From Mucilaginibacter sp. OK098 (GTDB lineage: Bacteria; Bacteroidota; Bacteroidia; Sphingobacteriales; Sphingobacteriaceae): 64,000 nucleotides of DNA. Location: the NCBI RefSeq assembly GCF_900142915.1, contig NZ_FRCM01000009.1, forward strand, positions 285,371-349,370, read 5' to 3'. Below the pieces are notes generated by a model. The model saw only the letters and a program-made list of their open reading frames with translations, ran no database searches and was not told where the DNA came from. This document shows positions 50,201 through 59,381 of this stretch, one piece after another. The translations under genes were made by a program, and so were the position numbers. Within the stretch, counting starts at the first letter, position 1, and each line of letters opens with the position of its first letter.

Positions 50201-51031
50201 ATGAAAAGGTTATATAAATATGCATCCGGTTTGTTTTTAACAGGGATGCTTTCTGTGCTCTTGGTTACTTCAGCCAGCGCACAGCGTGGTGCAAGTCATG
50301 GCGGCGGCGGTATCAGGATGAGTGGCGGTGGCGGCGGCGGCTTTCGCAGCGGTAGCTTTGGCGTAACGCGCACGGCTACAGGCTTAAATGGAGCCAGCGT
50401 AAGTGCACGCAGTAATATGGCCGCAGTTGGTTACAGGGGCCGTACAGGTAGTTACCTGGGTGGCACAACTGGTTACCATGGAGGCGCATTTTACCGTACC
50501 GGCTTAGGTTACTATGGTTATCCGCACCTGGGCTTTTATTTAGGTGTTTTACCTTTTGGTTACTATCCTTTTTACTGGGGATCATCACTATATTATTATT
50601 ATGGCGGCGTTTTTTACAGCCCTTATGATAATGGCGGCTACCAGGTTACCGAACCTCCGGTTGGCGCAGGTGTTCCTGATTTGCCGAAAGATGCTCAGCC
50701 CATAAAAATTGACGGTGTACAGTATTACGAGCTTGATGGCGTTTATTACAAAGAAAGTGCTGATGATAAAGGCAAAAAGATTTATGTAGTAGCCGGTAAA
50801 GATGGTGTTTTAAATACAGGTGATGAGGTTACTGATCCAAATGCGGCCGTTACAGCGCCCCAGGTTGGCGATATTGTAAATCAACTGCCTGATGATTGCC
50901 GCAAGGTATCATTAAACGGAAAAAAATATTACGTATCTCCTAATAATATTTATTACGAAAAAGTAACCGGTCCTGATGGAAACGTAGCTTACCGGATAGC
51001 AAGCTTACCAACTGATGATAAAGGTATTTAA
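50201..51031 (+). CDS. DUF6515 family secreted Gly/Tyr-rich protein
   Basis: A 276-residue secreted protein; the signal peptide ends TSASAQ. The first half is Gly-rich and Ser-rich (GGGGGGFRSGSFG) and then Tyr-rich (YYGYPHLGFYLGVLPFGYYP). The C-terminal part has two imperfect copies of a motif, PIKIDGVQYYELDGVYYKES and RKVSLNGKKYYVSPNNIYYE, the DUF6515 pattern. Proteins of this type are thought to sit at the outer surface; no biochemical function is known. Single-gene unit with its own terminator. Confidence 0.78.
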   Translation: MKRLYKYASGLFLTGMLSVLLVTSASAQRGASHGGGGIRMSGGGGGGFRSGSFGVTRTATGLNGASVSARSNMAAVGYRGRTGSYLGGTTGYHGGAFYRTGLGYYGYPHLGFYLGVLPFGYYPFYWGSSLYYYYGGVFYSPYDNGGYQVTEPPVGAGVPDLPKDAQPIKIDGVQYYELDGVYYKESADDKGKKIYVVAGKDGVLNTGDEVTDPNAAVTAPQVGDIVNQLPDDCRKVSLNGKKYYVSPNNIYYEKVTGPDGNVAYRIASLPTDDKGI

Positions 51032-51055
51032 CAGCTGATATCTGTATGAAATTTG

Positions 51056-51085
51056 AAGGCCCTGGTGATTGGGGCCTTTTTTATT
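51056..51085 (+). terminator. Terminator of the DUF6515 gene
   Basis: Stem AAGGCCC with GGGGCCTT and a T-rich tail (TTTTTTATTTTT). It follows the stop by about 25 bases. Confidence 0.8.
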
Positions 51086-51235
51086 TTTGTTATATTCCTG
51101 TAAAGTTATTAAGTGTATCAAATATTGGGCGTATTCGATGCTTAATATTCAAATTATTTAGACACCAGCGGGCTGTTCATTAAAAAATATTTCGCCAGAG
51201 TAATTAATTTAACCAATAGGGAAACAAACGGATTA

Positions 51236-51270
51236 TTTGTCTCATTTCTTCTTTTTGGCATTTACTTTGC
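51236..51270 (+). promoter_or_regulatory. Probable promoter of the OmpA-like lipoprotein gene
   Basis: TTACTTTG (51262-51269) is one base off TAnnTTTG, with TTTG (51236-51239) 22 bases upstream. It is about 30 bases before the start codon. Confidence 0.45.
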
Positions 51271-51298
51271 AAGTAGGCACACATATATATAATAAATT

Positions 51299-51979
51299 AT
51301 GAAAACTTTAAAAACCAAAATAGCTACATTCAGTATAGCTTTGGCAATGGCAGGCATTTTAGGAGCAGGCTGTAATTCTTTAACTAAAACCCAAAAAGGC
51401 GCGGCCATTGGAGCAGGCGGTGGCGGTGTTATAGGTGCTCTGATAGGTAAAGCTGCCGGGAATACCGCATTAGGTGCTATAATTGGCGGTGCAGTAGGCG
51501 GTACAGCAGGTGCTTTAATAGGCCATAAGATGGATAAGCAAGCTGCGGAAATTAAAAACACAGTTCCCGGAGCTACTGTTACAAGAGCCGGTGAGGGTAT
51601 TATTGTAAATTTTAGTTCAGGAATATTGTTTGATACGGATAAGGCCGACGTAAAAGCGGCTGCTCAAACTAACCTGCAAAATCTTGCTAATTCCTTACAA
51701 AATAATCCGGAAACCAATATTCTTATTGTTGGCCATACAGATAATACCGGGTCTGATGCCCACAATATGGATCTTTCTATAAGAAGAGCCCAGGCCGTAA
51801 AATCAATAATTACTGCTGATAATATAAACGGTTCAAGATTAACTGTACAGGGAAAAGGTGAAACAGAGCCAATTGGCGATAACAACACGGTTGATGGTCG
51901 TGCACAAAACCGCCGTGTAGAAATTGTTATTGTAGCTAATGATCAAATGAAAACAGAGGCTAAAACAACCGGTCAATAA
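51299..51979 (+). CDS. OmpA-family lipoprotein with glycine zipper
   Basis: A 226-residue lipoprotein; lipobox LGAGC with Cys25. Residues ~30-80 are a glycine-zipper segment (GAAIGAGGGGVIGALIGKAA, AIIGGAVGGTAGALIG) that can insert in or across membranes. Residues ~100-215 form the OmpA peptidoglycan-binding domain: FDTDKADVK, ILIVGHTDNTGSD, NMDLSIRRAQAVKSII, GRAQNRRVEIVI. It probably anchors the outer membrane to peptidoglycan. The gene has its own promoter and terminator. Confidence 0.9.
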   Translation: MKTLKTKIATFSIALAMAGILGAGCNSLTKTQKGAAIGAGGGGVIGALIGKAAGNTALGAIIGGAVGGTAGALIGHKMDKQAAEIKNTVPGATVTRAGEGIIVNFSSGILFDTDKADVKAAAQTNLQNLANSLQNNPETNILIVGHTDNTGSDAHNMDLSIRRAQAVKSIITADNINGSRLTVQGKGETEPIGDNNTVDGRAQNRRVEIVIVANDQMKTEAKTTGQ

Positions 51980-52013
51980 GCTGGCGTTTTAGCAATTAAT
52001 TATAAAATGTAGT

Positions 52014-52050
52014 AAAACCCTGCCTAAACCCGGCAGGGTTTATTGTTTTA
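52014..52050 (+). terminator. Terminator of the OmpA-like gene
   Basis: Stem AAAACCCTGCC with GGCAGGGTTT and a T-rich tail, about 35 bases after the stop. Confidence 0.85.
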
Positions 52051-52065
52051 TATGGCTTAAAAATG

Positions 52066-52096
52066 TTTGTAATCAATAAGTTAAACGTTATTTTTG
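52066..52096 (+). promoter_or_regulatory. Bacteroidota promoter of the HYC_CC_PP gene, possibly leaderless
   Basis: -33 TTTG (52066-52069) and -7 TATTTTTG (52089-52096) with a 19-base spacer, an excellent match to the -33/-7 consensus. The -7 box ends three bases before the ATG at 52100, so transcription would start at or next to the start codon. Confidence 0.65.
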
Positions 52097-52099
52097 TTT

Positions 52100-52486
52100 A
52101 TGATTAAAAGATCAGGCGCATTTATATTAACCCTATTGTATTTAGTTACAGTAACGGGCTTTGCGCTTAATCTGCATTACTGCTTTAATTCTGTATATTC
52201 TGTAAATATAAATACACCGGCTAAAAGCTGTAGTAAGCTGTTAGCCGGAAAAATGAGGTGTTGTCATGATAAGCACTTTGAGGTAAAAGTAAAAGATACC
52301 CACCAGGCCCAGGCAACTTCTTATTTAGCCAAAACATTCAGCCTGGATCTGCCAATATTACCTTATGCTGGTGCTTACCTTACTGCAAAACAAGGGTCCC
52401 TGTCAGATTTAGTATACAAAGATCTGCCCGATCCGCCTTTAAATAATATTCCCACATTTTTAAAGACCTGCAAGCTCTTGATCTGA
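52100..52486 (+). CDS. HYC_CC_PP family protein
   Basis: 128 residues from ATG 52100. An N-terminal hydrophobic segment (TLLYLVTVTGFALN) acts as signal or anchor. The motifs of the family name are all present: LHYCF, MRCCHDKHFEV and DLPDPP. Cys and His clusters suggest metal binding. Such genes often precede heavy-metal-associated domain proteins in Bacteroidota, as here. Binding of copper is inferred, not shown. Confidence 0.78.
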   Translation: MIKRSGAFILTLLYLVTVTGFALNLHYCFNSVYSVNINTPAKSCSKLLAGKMRCCHDKHFEVKVKDTHQAQATSYLAKTFSLDLPILPYAGAYLTAKQGSLSDLVYKDLPDPPLNNIPTFLKTCKLLI

Positions 52487-52558
52487 TCAATATTAATGTG
52501 CTGCCTTTGCAGCAATGAATAATTAGTTTATAATTTTTAACTTTAATTTTTGATCGAC

Positions 52559-53062
52559 ATGAAAACTCTTAAAATATTTATGATCCTGCTGGTGCTTACT
52601 ACAGGAATTGCCAAAGCTCAATTTACAAAAGCTGAATTACAGGTTAGCGGACTTACCTGTGCATTATGTGCCAAAGCCACTGAAAAAGCTTTAAAAACAC
52701 TTCCATTTATCGGCGAAATAAAAACTGATCTGATCAGGAATACCTATCTGCTAACCTTTAAAAGCGGCGAACCGGTAAATTTCGACCTGATTAGCAAAAA
52801 AGTGCAGGATGCCGGATTCTTTGTGAACAGCCTTAAAGCTACCTTTGATTTTGCCAATGTAAAAGTTGCCGACAATCATTTTAGCTACGGCGGCGATACC
52901 TTCCAGGTAATGAACGGAACCAGCAAAGAGCCCGAAGGCCAGGTTGCTGTTACCATAGTCGACAAAGGCTTTGCACCAAAATCAGTATCTAAAAAATACC
53001 TTGGCCAAATAGCCGATGTGAATAAATCAACCACAGGCAGGCTTTATCACGTAGCTATATAA
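52559..53062 (+). CDS. Secreted heavy-metal-associated (HMA) domain protein
   Basis: 167 residues from ATG 52559; the signal peptide ends AKAQ. Residues ~20-90 form an HMA fold with the metal-binding CxxC in SGLTCALCAKATEKALKTL. The rest (~95-167) has no known domain and ends HVAI. A periplasmic metallochaperone for copper or a similar soft metal is the most likely role. It lies 72 bases after the HYC_CC_PP gene and 16 bases before an outer membrane protein, in one operon. Confidence 0.84.
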   Translation: MKTLKIFMILLVLTTGIAKAQFTKAELQVSGLTCALCAKATEKALKTLPFIGEIKTDLIRNTYLLTFKSGEPVNFDLISKKVQDAGFFVNSLKATFDFANVKVADNHFSYGGDTFQVMNGTSKEPEGQVAVTIVDKGFAPKSVSKKYLGQIADVNKSTTGRLYHVAI

Positions 53063-53078
53063 GCTTTATAAATAATTT

Positions 53079-53882
53079 ATGAAGCATTTTATATTGACGG
53101 CTCTATGCCTTGCAGGCATGGCTTGCCCTGTATTTTCACAGGAGCTGTATGTAAATACCGAACCTGCCAGCAATATGGCAACCCATTCTCTTGGCATCAG
53201 GCTGGAGAATCAGGGCTATTTTAATCCTACTTACAAAAACCGGAGTACGCTTGAATTAATGTACGGAGCCAGCAAACACTTAATGGTGCATGGATCATTA
53301 TATGTTTCTGATTATTACCAAAACCAGCAGCATTTTGAGGGCGGCAGTGTTTATGCCAAATACCGCTTTTTATCTGTCGACTCAGTGCAGAAGCATTTCC
53401 GCGGGGCGTTTTTTGCAAAGCTATCAGGCATTAACAACCCGATAGTTAACCAGGAAATTACTTTGGAAGGCGATAATTCTGGTTTGCAGAGCGGTGTGGT
53501 TTTTACCCAGCTTTTGCATAAATTGGCGCTTTCTGGCTCAGTAAGTTATTTACATGCATGGGATAACGGAGGGAATAATAATATCCCGGTGGCAAATGCT
53601 AAAGATGCAATTGGCTATACCCTTTCATCAGGGTACCTGCTTTTGCCAAAAGCGTATAAAAGCTACAGCCAGACAAACTTAAATCTGTACGCTGAGTTTT
53701 TAGGAAAGATAAACCCCGGTTATGGGCAAAGTTACCTGGATGCGGCCCCTGCTGTTCAGCTAATTTTTAACAGTACCATTAGAGTCGACTTTTCATACCG
53801 GATTCCCATTTATAATTCAATGGTGCGAAATACAAAGGATATGTACCTGGTAAGGGTGGAGTATAATTTGTTTAATCTGTAA
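53079..53882 (+). CDS. Outer membrane protein of the metal-handling cassette
   Basis: A 267-residue exported protein (signal peptide ending CPVFSQ) with alternating beta strands (SLGIRLENQGYFNPTYKN, GGSVYAKYRFLSVDS, IRVDFSYRIPIYNSM) and a terminal NLFNL. This fits an outer membrane barrel. Similar proteins are found beside HMA and copper genes in Bacteroidota. Direction of transport is unknown; it may help export copper, since no TonB features are present. Confidence 0.76.
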   Translation: MKHFILTALCLAGMACPVFSQELYVNTEPASNMATHSLGIRLENQGYFNPTYKNRSTLELMYGASKHLMVHGSLYVSDYYQNQQHFEGGSVYAKYRFLSVDSVQKHFRGAFFAKLSGINNPIVNQEITLEGDNSGLQSGVVFTQLLHKLALSGSVSYLHAWDNGGNNNIPVANAKDAIGYTLSSGYLLLPKAYKSYSQTNLNLYAEFLGKINPGYGQSYLDAAPAVQLIFNSTIRVDFSYRIPIYNSMVRNTKDMYLVRVEYNLFNL

Positions 53883-53925
53883 AGGCCTGTAGGGTAACTT
53901 TTGTTATCGCAACCTGCTTGTTAAC

Positions 53926-53962
53926 AAAACAACCTTGCAGTTATTAGCTGCAAGGTTGTTTT
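53926..53962. terminator. Bidirectional terminator between convergent genes
   Basis: Perfect 15-bp stem AAAACAACCTTGCAG with CTGCAAGGTTGTTTT around a 7-nt loop. It serves the plus-strand metal cassette and the minus-strand M16 gene. Confidence 0.92.
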
Positions 53963-53969
53963 ATTGTTT

Positions 53970-56843
53970 TTACTTCTTCTCGGGCAGTAAAATAAATTTA
54001 ATCAAGTTATTACCGCTCAGATATTTGTTGGCGGCATCCTTAGTGCTTTGCGTGGTTATATTGCTAAGGTTGCTAACATGGCGCAATATCGCGTCAGGGT
54101 CATCCTGGTTTTGTGATGCGGCACCTAAATATCCGGCCCAAAAAACATTCTCCTTTAATTGTACCTGCGTTGAGCGCGCTTCCTCGGCAACAAATTTGTC
54201 AATATCGGCCTGTAAAGCGCCGGTTTGCCTTAATTTATTTATCTCGTCAAGCGCATCGCTTGTTAGTTTATCAACATCAGCAGGTGCGCATTCAAAAGAA
54301 ATTGTAAAGCTATACCTGCTATTCGGGATCTTTTTATAATTAGCCCTAACACCAGGAGCATAAGTGCCTCCATCTTTTTCACGCAGCCTGTCTAACAACC
54401 TGATCTGCAAAATTTCTTCGAGGGCATCTATTTGTATGTTGCTGGCATCATTATAATCATAAGCGCCGCTAAATACTAATTGCACACTGCCTTTTTCGCC
54501 AATACCTTTATTTACCGTTTTGGTGATTTGACCAGCCGGAGGAAAAATATTTAAATTTTTATAGGTTTCTTTTCTGTTGGTTGATGGTAAGCTGCCTAAA
54601 TATGCTTCTATGTAAGGCTTTAATACATTAACGTCAAAATTACCTACAAAAGTGAACACAAATGAGCTGGCATCAGCAAAGCGGTCCTTGTAAAAAGAAT
54701 AAGCTTTATCCAAACTGGCCTTGTTAAGCCTTTCCGGCGTTACCACCATTTCTCTGAAATTATGATTATTTAGCGTAGAAGAAATTGTATCCTGGAAAAC
54801 GCTGCCCGGGTTAAGGCCACGGTTAGCCAGCAGGGCATTTGTTTGGCTAATATTTGCCTGCCACACGTCAGCATCTTTGCGAGGTTGCGTAAAGTACAGG
54901 TAAATTAATTGCATTGCAGTTTCAAAATCTTTTGGTGTTGTGCCTGCAGTTATCCCTTGTGCAACATTGCTGATATATGGTGAAACGCTTACATTTTTGC
55001 CGCTTAAGATCTTATTTAACTGGATCTGCGTAAAATCAGCTATACCGCTGCTCCCTATAATGCCGCCTGCAAGTTCTGCCGAAGTATAGTCGTCGTCGCT
55101 CGCCAGTGATGTGCCGCCAAAGCTGTAGCCGTTTATCAGCACCTGGTCATTTTTAAACTGGGTTGGCTTTAATATTACTTTTATGCCATTGCTAAGCGTT
55201 AATGTAGTAGTCCCGATAAGGCTATCTGCTTTTGAGTCGGTGACCTTGCCTGCAGTTGGCAGCTTATCAAGTAGTGGCTTGTCGCTGGTATTATCAACAT
55301 ATGCAGTTACGCCCTTACCGGCAGAGCCTATCCAATCCAATATAGTTTTTTCATTTGGCAATTTGTCCTTCTCGTTATCTGGTGCTTCAATAATTATAAC
55401 CCTGTTTTGGTCGCTTACAAATTTACCGGCCAGAGCATTCATCTGTTCAAGGCTGATCTTATTGATATTGTTCACATAAAAATTGTATTCGAATGACAAG
55501 CCGGGGATAGCATCGCCTGTTATAAAGTTTTGCTGGTACTCGCCAACAAAATTAGCCGACCTGGTTTTATCTCTTTCGCGGTAAGCATTGTCAATTCCTA
55601 ATAATGCGCTTTGTTTGGCCCTTTCCAATTCGGTTAAAGTAAAGCCAAAACGGCGTACACGCTCAGTTTCGGCAACTGCGGCTTTAATGGCAGTTTCAAG
55701 GCCACCAGGTTTAGCTACTGCAATAGTAGTAAATGCATCCTGCCGGCCAATAAACGCACCGTAGCTGCTTTGCCCATAAACAAATGGAGGTGTTGGTTTT
55801 TGAGTTAATTCGCTAATTCGGTCACCCAGCATCTGGTTAAATAGTTGAATGCGAATGCTCTGCATAAAATCAGCCGCCGTTTTAATAGTTGTTTGCGGAT
55901 GCTTTACAATAATTTCGGCCAGGGTATATGGAAATTCTTTATCTGTTGCAATTTTAACAACCGTGCCTGGTGTAGGAGGAACTGAATAAATAGTCCGAGG
56001 TTTTTCGTTAGCAGGGTTTTGCAGCGAAGAAAAGTTCCTTTTGATAAGTTCCACAACACGCTCAGGATCAAAATCACCTACGGCAATTATCGCCTGCAAA
56101 TCAGGGCGATACCAATCATGATAAAAGCTTTTGATTGTTTCGGGTTTAAAAGTCTTTAATATGTCTTCTTTACCTATCGGGATACGCAACGCATAGCGTG
56201 AGTTATTAAGCAATACCGGGTATGTTTGGTTACTTAAACGCTCCTGTGCATTCTTCCCGTTTGCCAGCTTTTCGCCCAATACTACACCGCGTTCGGAGTC
56301 GATTTCTTTAGGGTCGAATGTTTGGTAGGCTGCCCAGTTAGCCAGTATGTTAAAGCCTTTTTCAAACACCACAACACTATCTGTGGGCAGAGGAAGCTGA
56401 TAAACAGTTTCATCAAATGAAGTATAAGCATTCAGATCGGCGCCGAACTTTACTCCTGATTTCTGCAGGTAGCTTACCAGGTCGTTTTTTGGGAAATCGC
56501 GCGTACCGTTAAAAGCCATGTGCTCGGTAAAGTGCGCCAGCCCTTGCTGATCATCTGCTTCCAGCACTGAGCCAACCTTGTTTACCAGGTACAATTCAGC
56601 CCGGTTTTTGGGCTCTGTATTTTTGCGAACATAGTAGGTTAAGCCGTTGGGGAGCTTGCCGATTATCACTTCAGGGTCAACCGGTAAAACAGCGGCATTG
56701 GTATTAACAATATGCTTTTGCTCGGCAGTTCCCGGTTTGTTTTTGGGTGATGGAACGGGCCTTTTTTTGACCTGAGCAAACGCTCCGCCAGATGCCATAA
56801 GCAAGGCCAAAGCCGCTACAGAAATTTTATAGTTTAATTTCAT
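53970..56843 (-). CDS. M16 family zinc metallopeptidase (pitrilysin type)
   Basis: A 957-residue secreted protein (signal peptide ending GGAFAQ) made of two M16 halves. The zinc motif HFTEH (His104, Glu107, His108) is in GLAHFTEHMAFNG, with the third ligand Glu in the following DSERGVVLGEKL. The second half (from ~530) is the inactive M16-C type half, ending NLIKFILLPEKK. Such two-domain periplasmic pitrilysins degrade small peptides. Single-gene unit. Confidence 0.92.
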   Translation of the reverse strand: MKLNYKISVAALALLMASGGAFAQVKKRPVPSPKNKPGTAEQKHIVNTNAAVLPVDPEVIIGKLPNGLTYYVRKNTEPKNRAELYLVNKVGSVLEADDQQGLAHFTEHMAFNGTRDFPKNDLVSYLQKSGVKFGADLNAYTSFDETVYQLPLPTDSVVVFEKGFNILANWAAYQTFDPKEIDSERGVVLGEKLANGKNAQERLSNQTYPVLLNNSRYALRIPIGKEDILKTFKPETIKSFYHDWYRPDLQAIIAVGDFDPERVVELIKRNFSSLQNPANEKPRTIYSVPPTPGTVVKIATDKEFPYTLAEIIVKHPQTTIKTAADFMQSIRIQLFNQMLGDRISELTQKPTPPFVYGQSSYGAFIGRQDAFTTIAVAKPGGLETAIKAAVAETERVRRFGFTLTELERAKQSALLGIDNAYRERDKTRSANFVGEYQQNFITGDAIPGLSFEYNFYVNNINKISLEQMNALAGKFVSDQNRVIIIEAPDNEKDKLPNEKTILDWIGSAGKGVTAYVDNTSDKPLLDKLPTAGKVTDSKADSLIGTTTLTLSNGIKVILKPTQFKNDQVLINGYSFGGTSLASDDDYTSAELAGGIIGSSGIADFTQIQLNKILSGKNVSVSPYISNVAQGITAGTTPKDFETAMQLIYLYFTQPRKDADVWQANISQTNALLANRGLNPGSVFQDTISSTLNNHNFREMVVTPERLNKASLDKAYSFYKDRFADASSFVFTFVGNFDVNVLKPYIEAYLGSLPSTNRKETYKNLNIFPPAGQITKTVNKGIGEKGSVQLVFSGAYDYNDASNIQIDALEEILQIRLLDRLREKDGGTYAPGVRANYKKIPNSRYSFTISFECAPADVDKLTSDALDEINKLRQTGALQADIDKFVAEEARSTQVQLKENVFWAGYLGAASQNQDDPDAILRHVSNLSNITTQSTKDAANKYLSGNNLIKFILLPEKK

Positions 56844-57173
56844 CTTCTTTAATCAGGGATATTCTGCTAAGATGCAAAACGAATGCCTTAGTTACAAATT
56901 GTAATGGTTGATTATTTTTGGTTACAAGTAGTTTTCGAACCATTTCGTAGATGATTTGAGGGAATTAATTTTAATTGAATTAAAAAACTGCCAAAAGAAT
57001 TATTCAACGCACTTGTATGTTATATTTTTTATCACCCTTTAAGGGTGATTTTGATATTATAATAACCTGAATTTGTAGTATTTATCTATTTTACTTCGTA
57101 GATTTAAAAAAAGAATAGAAGACAGAATAACGTCAGCTTTATAATGATTTTAACCCTCTAAAATCTGAAGCAT
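56844..57173. other. Divergent intergenic region with palindrome (M16 / ABC)
   Basis: 330 bases, AT-rich, holding upstream regions of both genes. ATCACCCTT-T-AAGGGTGAT at 57031-57049 is a perfect 9-bp-arm palindrome, operator-like, about 125 bases before the ABC gene start. No gene is seen here. Confidence 0.55.
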
Positions 57174-57845
57174 ATGATAAAGATCTCTAATATCGAAAAA
57201 TGCTACCATACCGATGAGCTGGATATCGTGGCATTAAACAAAATGTCTATCGAAGTTGATGAAGGGGAATTTGTGGCAATCATGGGCCCATCAGGCTGCG
57301 GGAAATCAACCCTGCTGAATATCTTAGGATTTCTTGACGATCCCGATAGCGGAAGCTATGTTTTCAACGGCGTTGAAGTAACCCATTTTAATGAGCGTAA
57401 ACGCGCAGCCCTGCGTAAGCAAAATGTCGGCTTTTTATTCCAGAATTTTAATTTGATCGATGATCTGACCGTATTTGAAAATGTAGAGCTTCCTATGATC
57501 TACACCGGTTTATCAACTTCAATACGTGCAAAGAGGACCGAGGAAATATTGGATAAAATGCATATCGATCAGCGCCGGAAAACTTATCCACGGCAATTAT
57601 CGGGTGGGCAGCAGCAGCGGGTTGCATTGGCAAGGGCCGTGGTGAACAGTCCTAAATTGATACTTGCAGACGAGCCAACAGCAAATTTAGATCATGACAA
57701 CGGCAAAGAAGTTATGGACTTACTGAACGAGCTGAATAAAGACGGGGCGACTATCATAATGGTTACCCATTCTGAAAATGATGCCAAATATAGTCACCGG
57801 GTTATCCGGTTGCCTGATATTCCGGTATCGATAAAAAAACAATAG
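57174..57845 (+). CDS. MacB/LolD-type ABC transporter ATP-binding protein
   Basis: A 223-residue ATPase of the MacB/LolD class. Walker A is GPSGCGKST (residues 38-46), the signature LSGGQQQR, and Walker B LILADEPTANLD. HIDQRRKTYPRQLSGGQQQR and VTHSENDAKYSHRVIRL fit this class. No permease gene is adjacent on either side, so its partner must be elsewhere. Typical jobs are lipoprotein release or peptide/antibiotic export. The palindrome upstream may control it. Confidence 0.92.
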   Translation: MIKISNIEKCYHTDELDIVALNKMSIEVDEGEFVAIMGPSGCGKSTLLNILGFLDDPDSGSYVFNGVEVTHFNERKRAALRKQNVGFLFQNFNLIDDLTVFENVELPMIYTGLSTSIRAKRTEEILDKMHIDQRRKTYPRQLSGGQQQRVALARAVVNSPKLILADEPTANLDHDNGKEVMDLLNELNKDGATIIMVTHSENDAKYSHRVIRLPDIPVSIKKQ

Positions 57846-57853
57846 TCTGCAAA

Positions 57854-57882
57854 AAAGCGAATAACCAACGGCTATTCGCTTT
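57854..57882 (+). terminator. Possible terminator of the ABC gene
   Basis: Stem AAAGCGAATA with TATTCGCTTT around a 9-nt loop, just after the stop. The T-tail is short. Confidence 0.55.
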
Positions 57883-58016
57883 GGTGCCTTAATGGACGCA
57901 TCCCGAACCATTTTTCGCAAGATTTAAAGGAGCTCGCAGGTTAATTTGCGATATTTGCTTATAAACCCTAAATTTAAAACGCAGGCATCCCGGTCGCCTC
58001 CCTTAAATCAAAATAA

Positions 58017-59138
58017 ATGAAGCTACCTAAAATAATTAATCGCACCATAGCGTTAGGGGCGTTATTTTATATGATATGGGGTATAAGCTCAGCCATGGCC
58101 CAGCCACCAACCCGCGACCCGCATGCGCCCGGTTATGTATCGGTCACGGAATTACCGGATGGCGTTAATCCCTCACCCAATTCCAATGGGAATTTTATTA
58201 TCGGTCCTGCACATGATCCTGCACCAGAATCGACGGTACAGGCTAACGTACCTCAGGGGACTGTATACCGCTTTACCATATATTCAAAGGATAGCAAAAT
58301 TTATCCCGGTATTGCCCGGGAACCAAATACATTTGGCACTCCGGATCCGGCAAACCCGGCTAAATTAATCGTCACTACAAGCCATCCGTCTCCCTACTCC
58401 CGTCAGGTGGCAGTGTATGTTCCAAAACAGTATGTTGCCGGCACCATAGCGCCGTTCATAGTTGGCGCCGATGGGCCTGACAATTTGCTTTTCACTGTAT
58501 TAGACAACCTGATTGCAGAAGGCAAAGTACCGCCGATGATCGCCATCTCTATCGGTAATGGCAGCGGCGATGCCCAGGGCAGCGAACGGGGCCTGGAATA
58601 TGATACGATGAGCGGCGTATATGCAGAATTTGTTGAAAATGAAATACTGCCGCTTGTGGAAAGCAAGTGCCAGGTAAAACTAACAAAAGACCCTGCCGGT
58701 CGCGCCACCATGGGTGGTAGTTCGGGTGGATCATGCGCCCTGATCATGGCATGGTACCATCCGGAGTTGTATCACCGCGTGCTCAACTATTCAGGTACCT
58801 ACATAAACCAGCAATGGCCTTATAACCCGAAAACACCGCAAGGCGCCTGGGGATTTCATGAAACTATCATCCCGAAAAGCCGCCCAAAACCATTGCGAAT
58901 CTGGATGGAAGTGGGTGATCGGGACCTCTTTAATCCAAACGTAATGCGCGACGGCATGCATGATTGGGTGCTTGCAAATGAAAATATGGCAAAGGCGCTT
59001 GCTGCTAAAGGCTATCCATACCAGTTTATTTTTGCCCGCAACGCCGGGCACGTTGATAATAAAGTAAGAAAACAAACACTTCCGGAAGCACTGGAATGGC
59101 TTTGGAAAGATTATCGCCCGGCGAAGGGTATGAAATGA
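58017..59138 (+). CDS. Esterase of the Fes/esterase D type (alpha/beta hydrolase)
   Basis: A 373-residue exported hydrolase (signal peptide ending SSAMAQ). The N-terminal region is a beta-rich lid of ~120 residues, followed by the alpha/beta fold of enterochelin esterase-like proteins. Catalytic Ser236 is in TMGGSSGGSCAL (GxSxG), the Asp in EVGDRDLF and His in ARNAGHVDNKV. Substrate may be a carbohydrate ester or siderophore-like compound; the sequence cannot settle it. A decayed tail of a related gene lies at 61637-61708. Confidence 0.86.
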   Translation: MKLPKIINRTIALGALFYMIWGISSAMAQPPTRDPHAPGYVSVTELPDGVNPSPNSNGNFIIGPAHDPAPESTVQANVPQGTVYRFTIYSKDSKIYPGIAREPNTFGTPDPANPAKLIVTTSHPSPYSRQVAVYVPKQYVAGTIAPFIVGADGPDNLLFTVLDNLIAEGKVPPMIAISIGNGSGDAQGSERGLEYDTMSGVYAEFVENEILPLVESKCQVKLTKDPAGRATMGGSSGGSCALIMAWYHPELYHRVLNYSGTYINQQWPYNPKTPQGAWGFHETIIPKSRPKPLRIWMEVGDRDLFNPNVMRDGMHDWVLANENMAKALAAKGYPYQFIFARNAGHVDNKVRKQTLPEALEWLWKDYRPAKGMK

Positions 59139-59381
59139 TGGAGCACTTTGCTTAACTAAAGCGTTCCACTTTTCACACGGAACACCCGGAACGCTGTGAA
59201 GCACGCTCATTATCAGTATTTTAATTTTGATCGAAATGCAAGTAGCTGATAATCAGGCGATACAAAATTGATGTTTTTGAATTTGTCGATATAATTTATT
59301 GATAATCAGTAATTTCATGTTTTCATTGGAACGAATACTATTTTGGAAATTTATTATTTTGAAGAAACTAAAAGCAATCAA

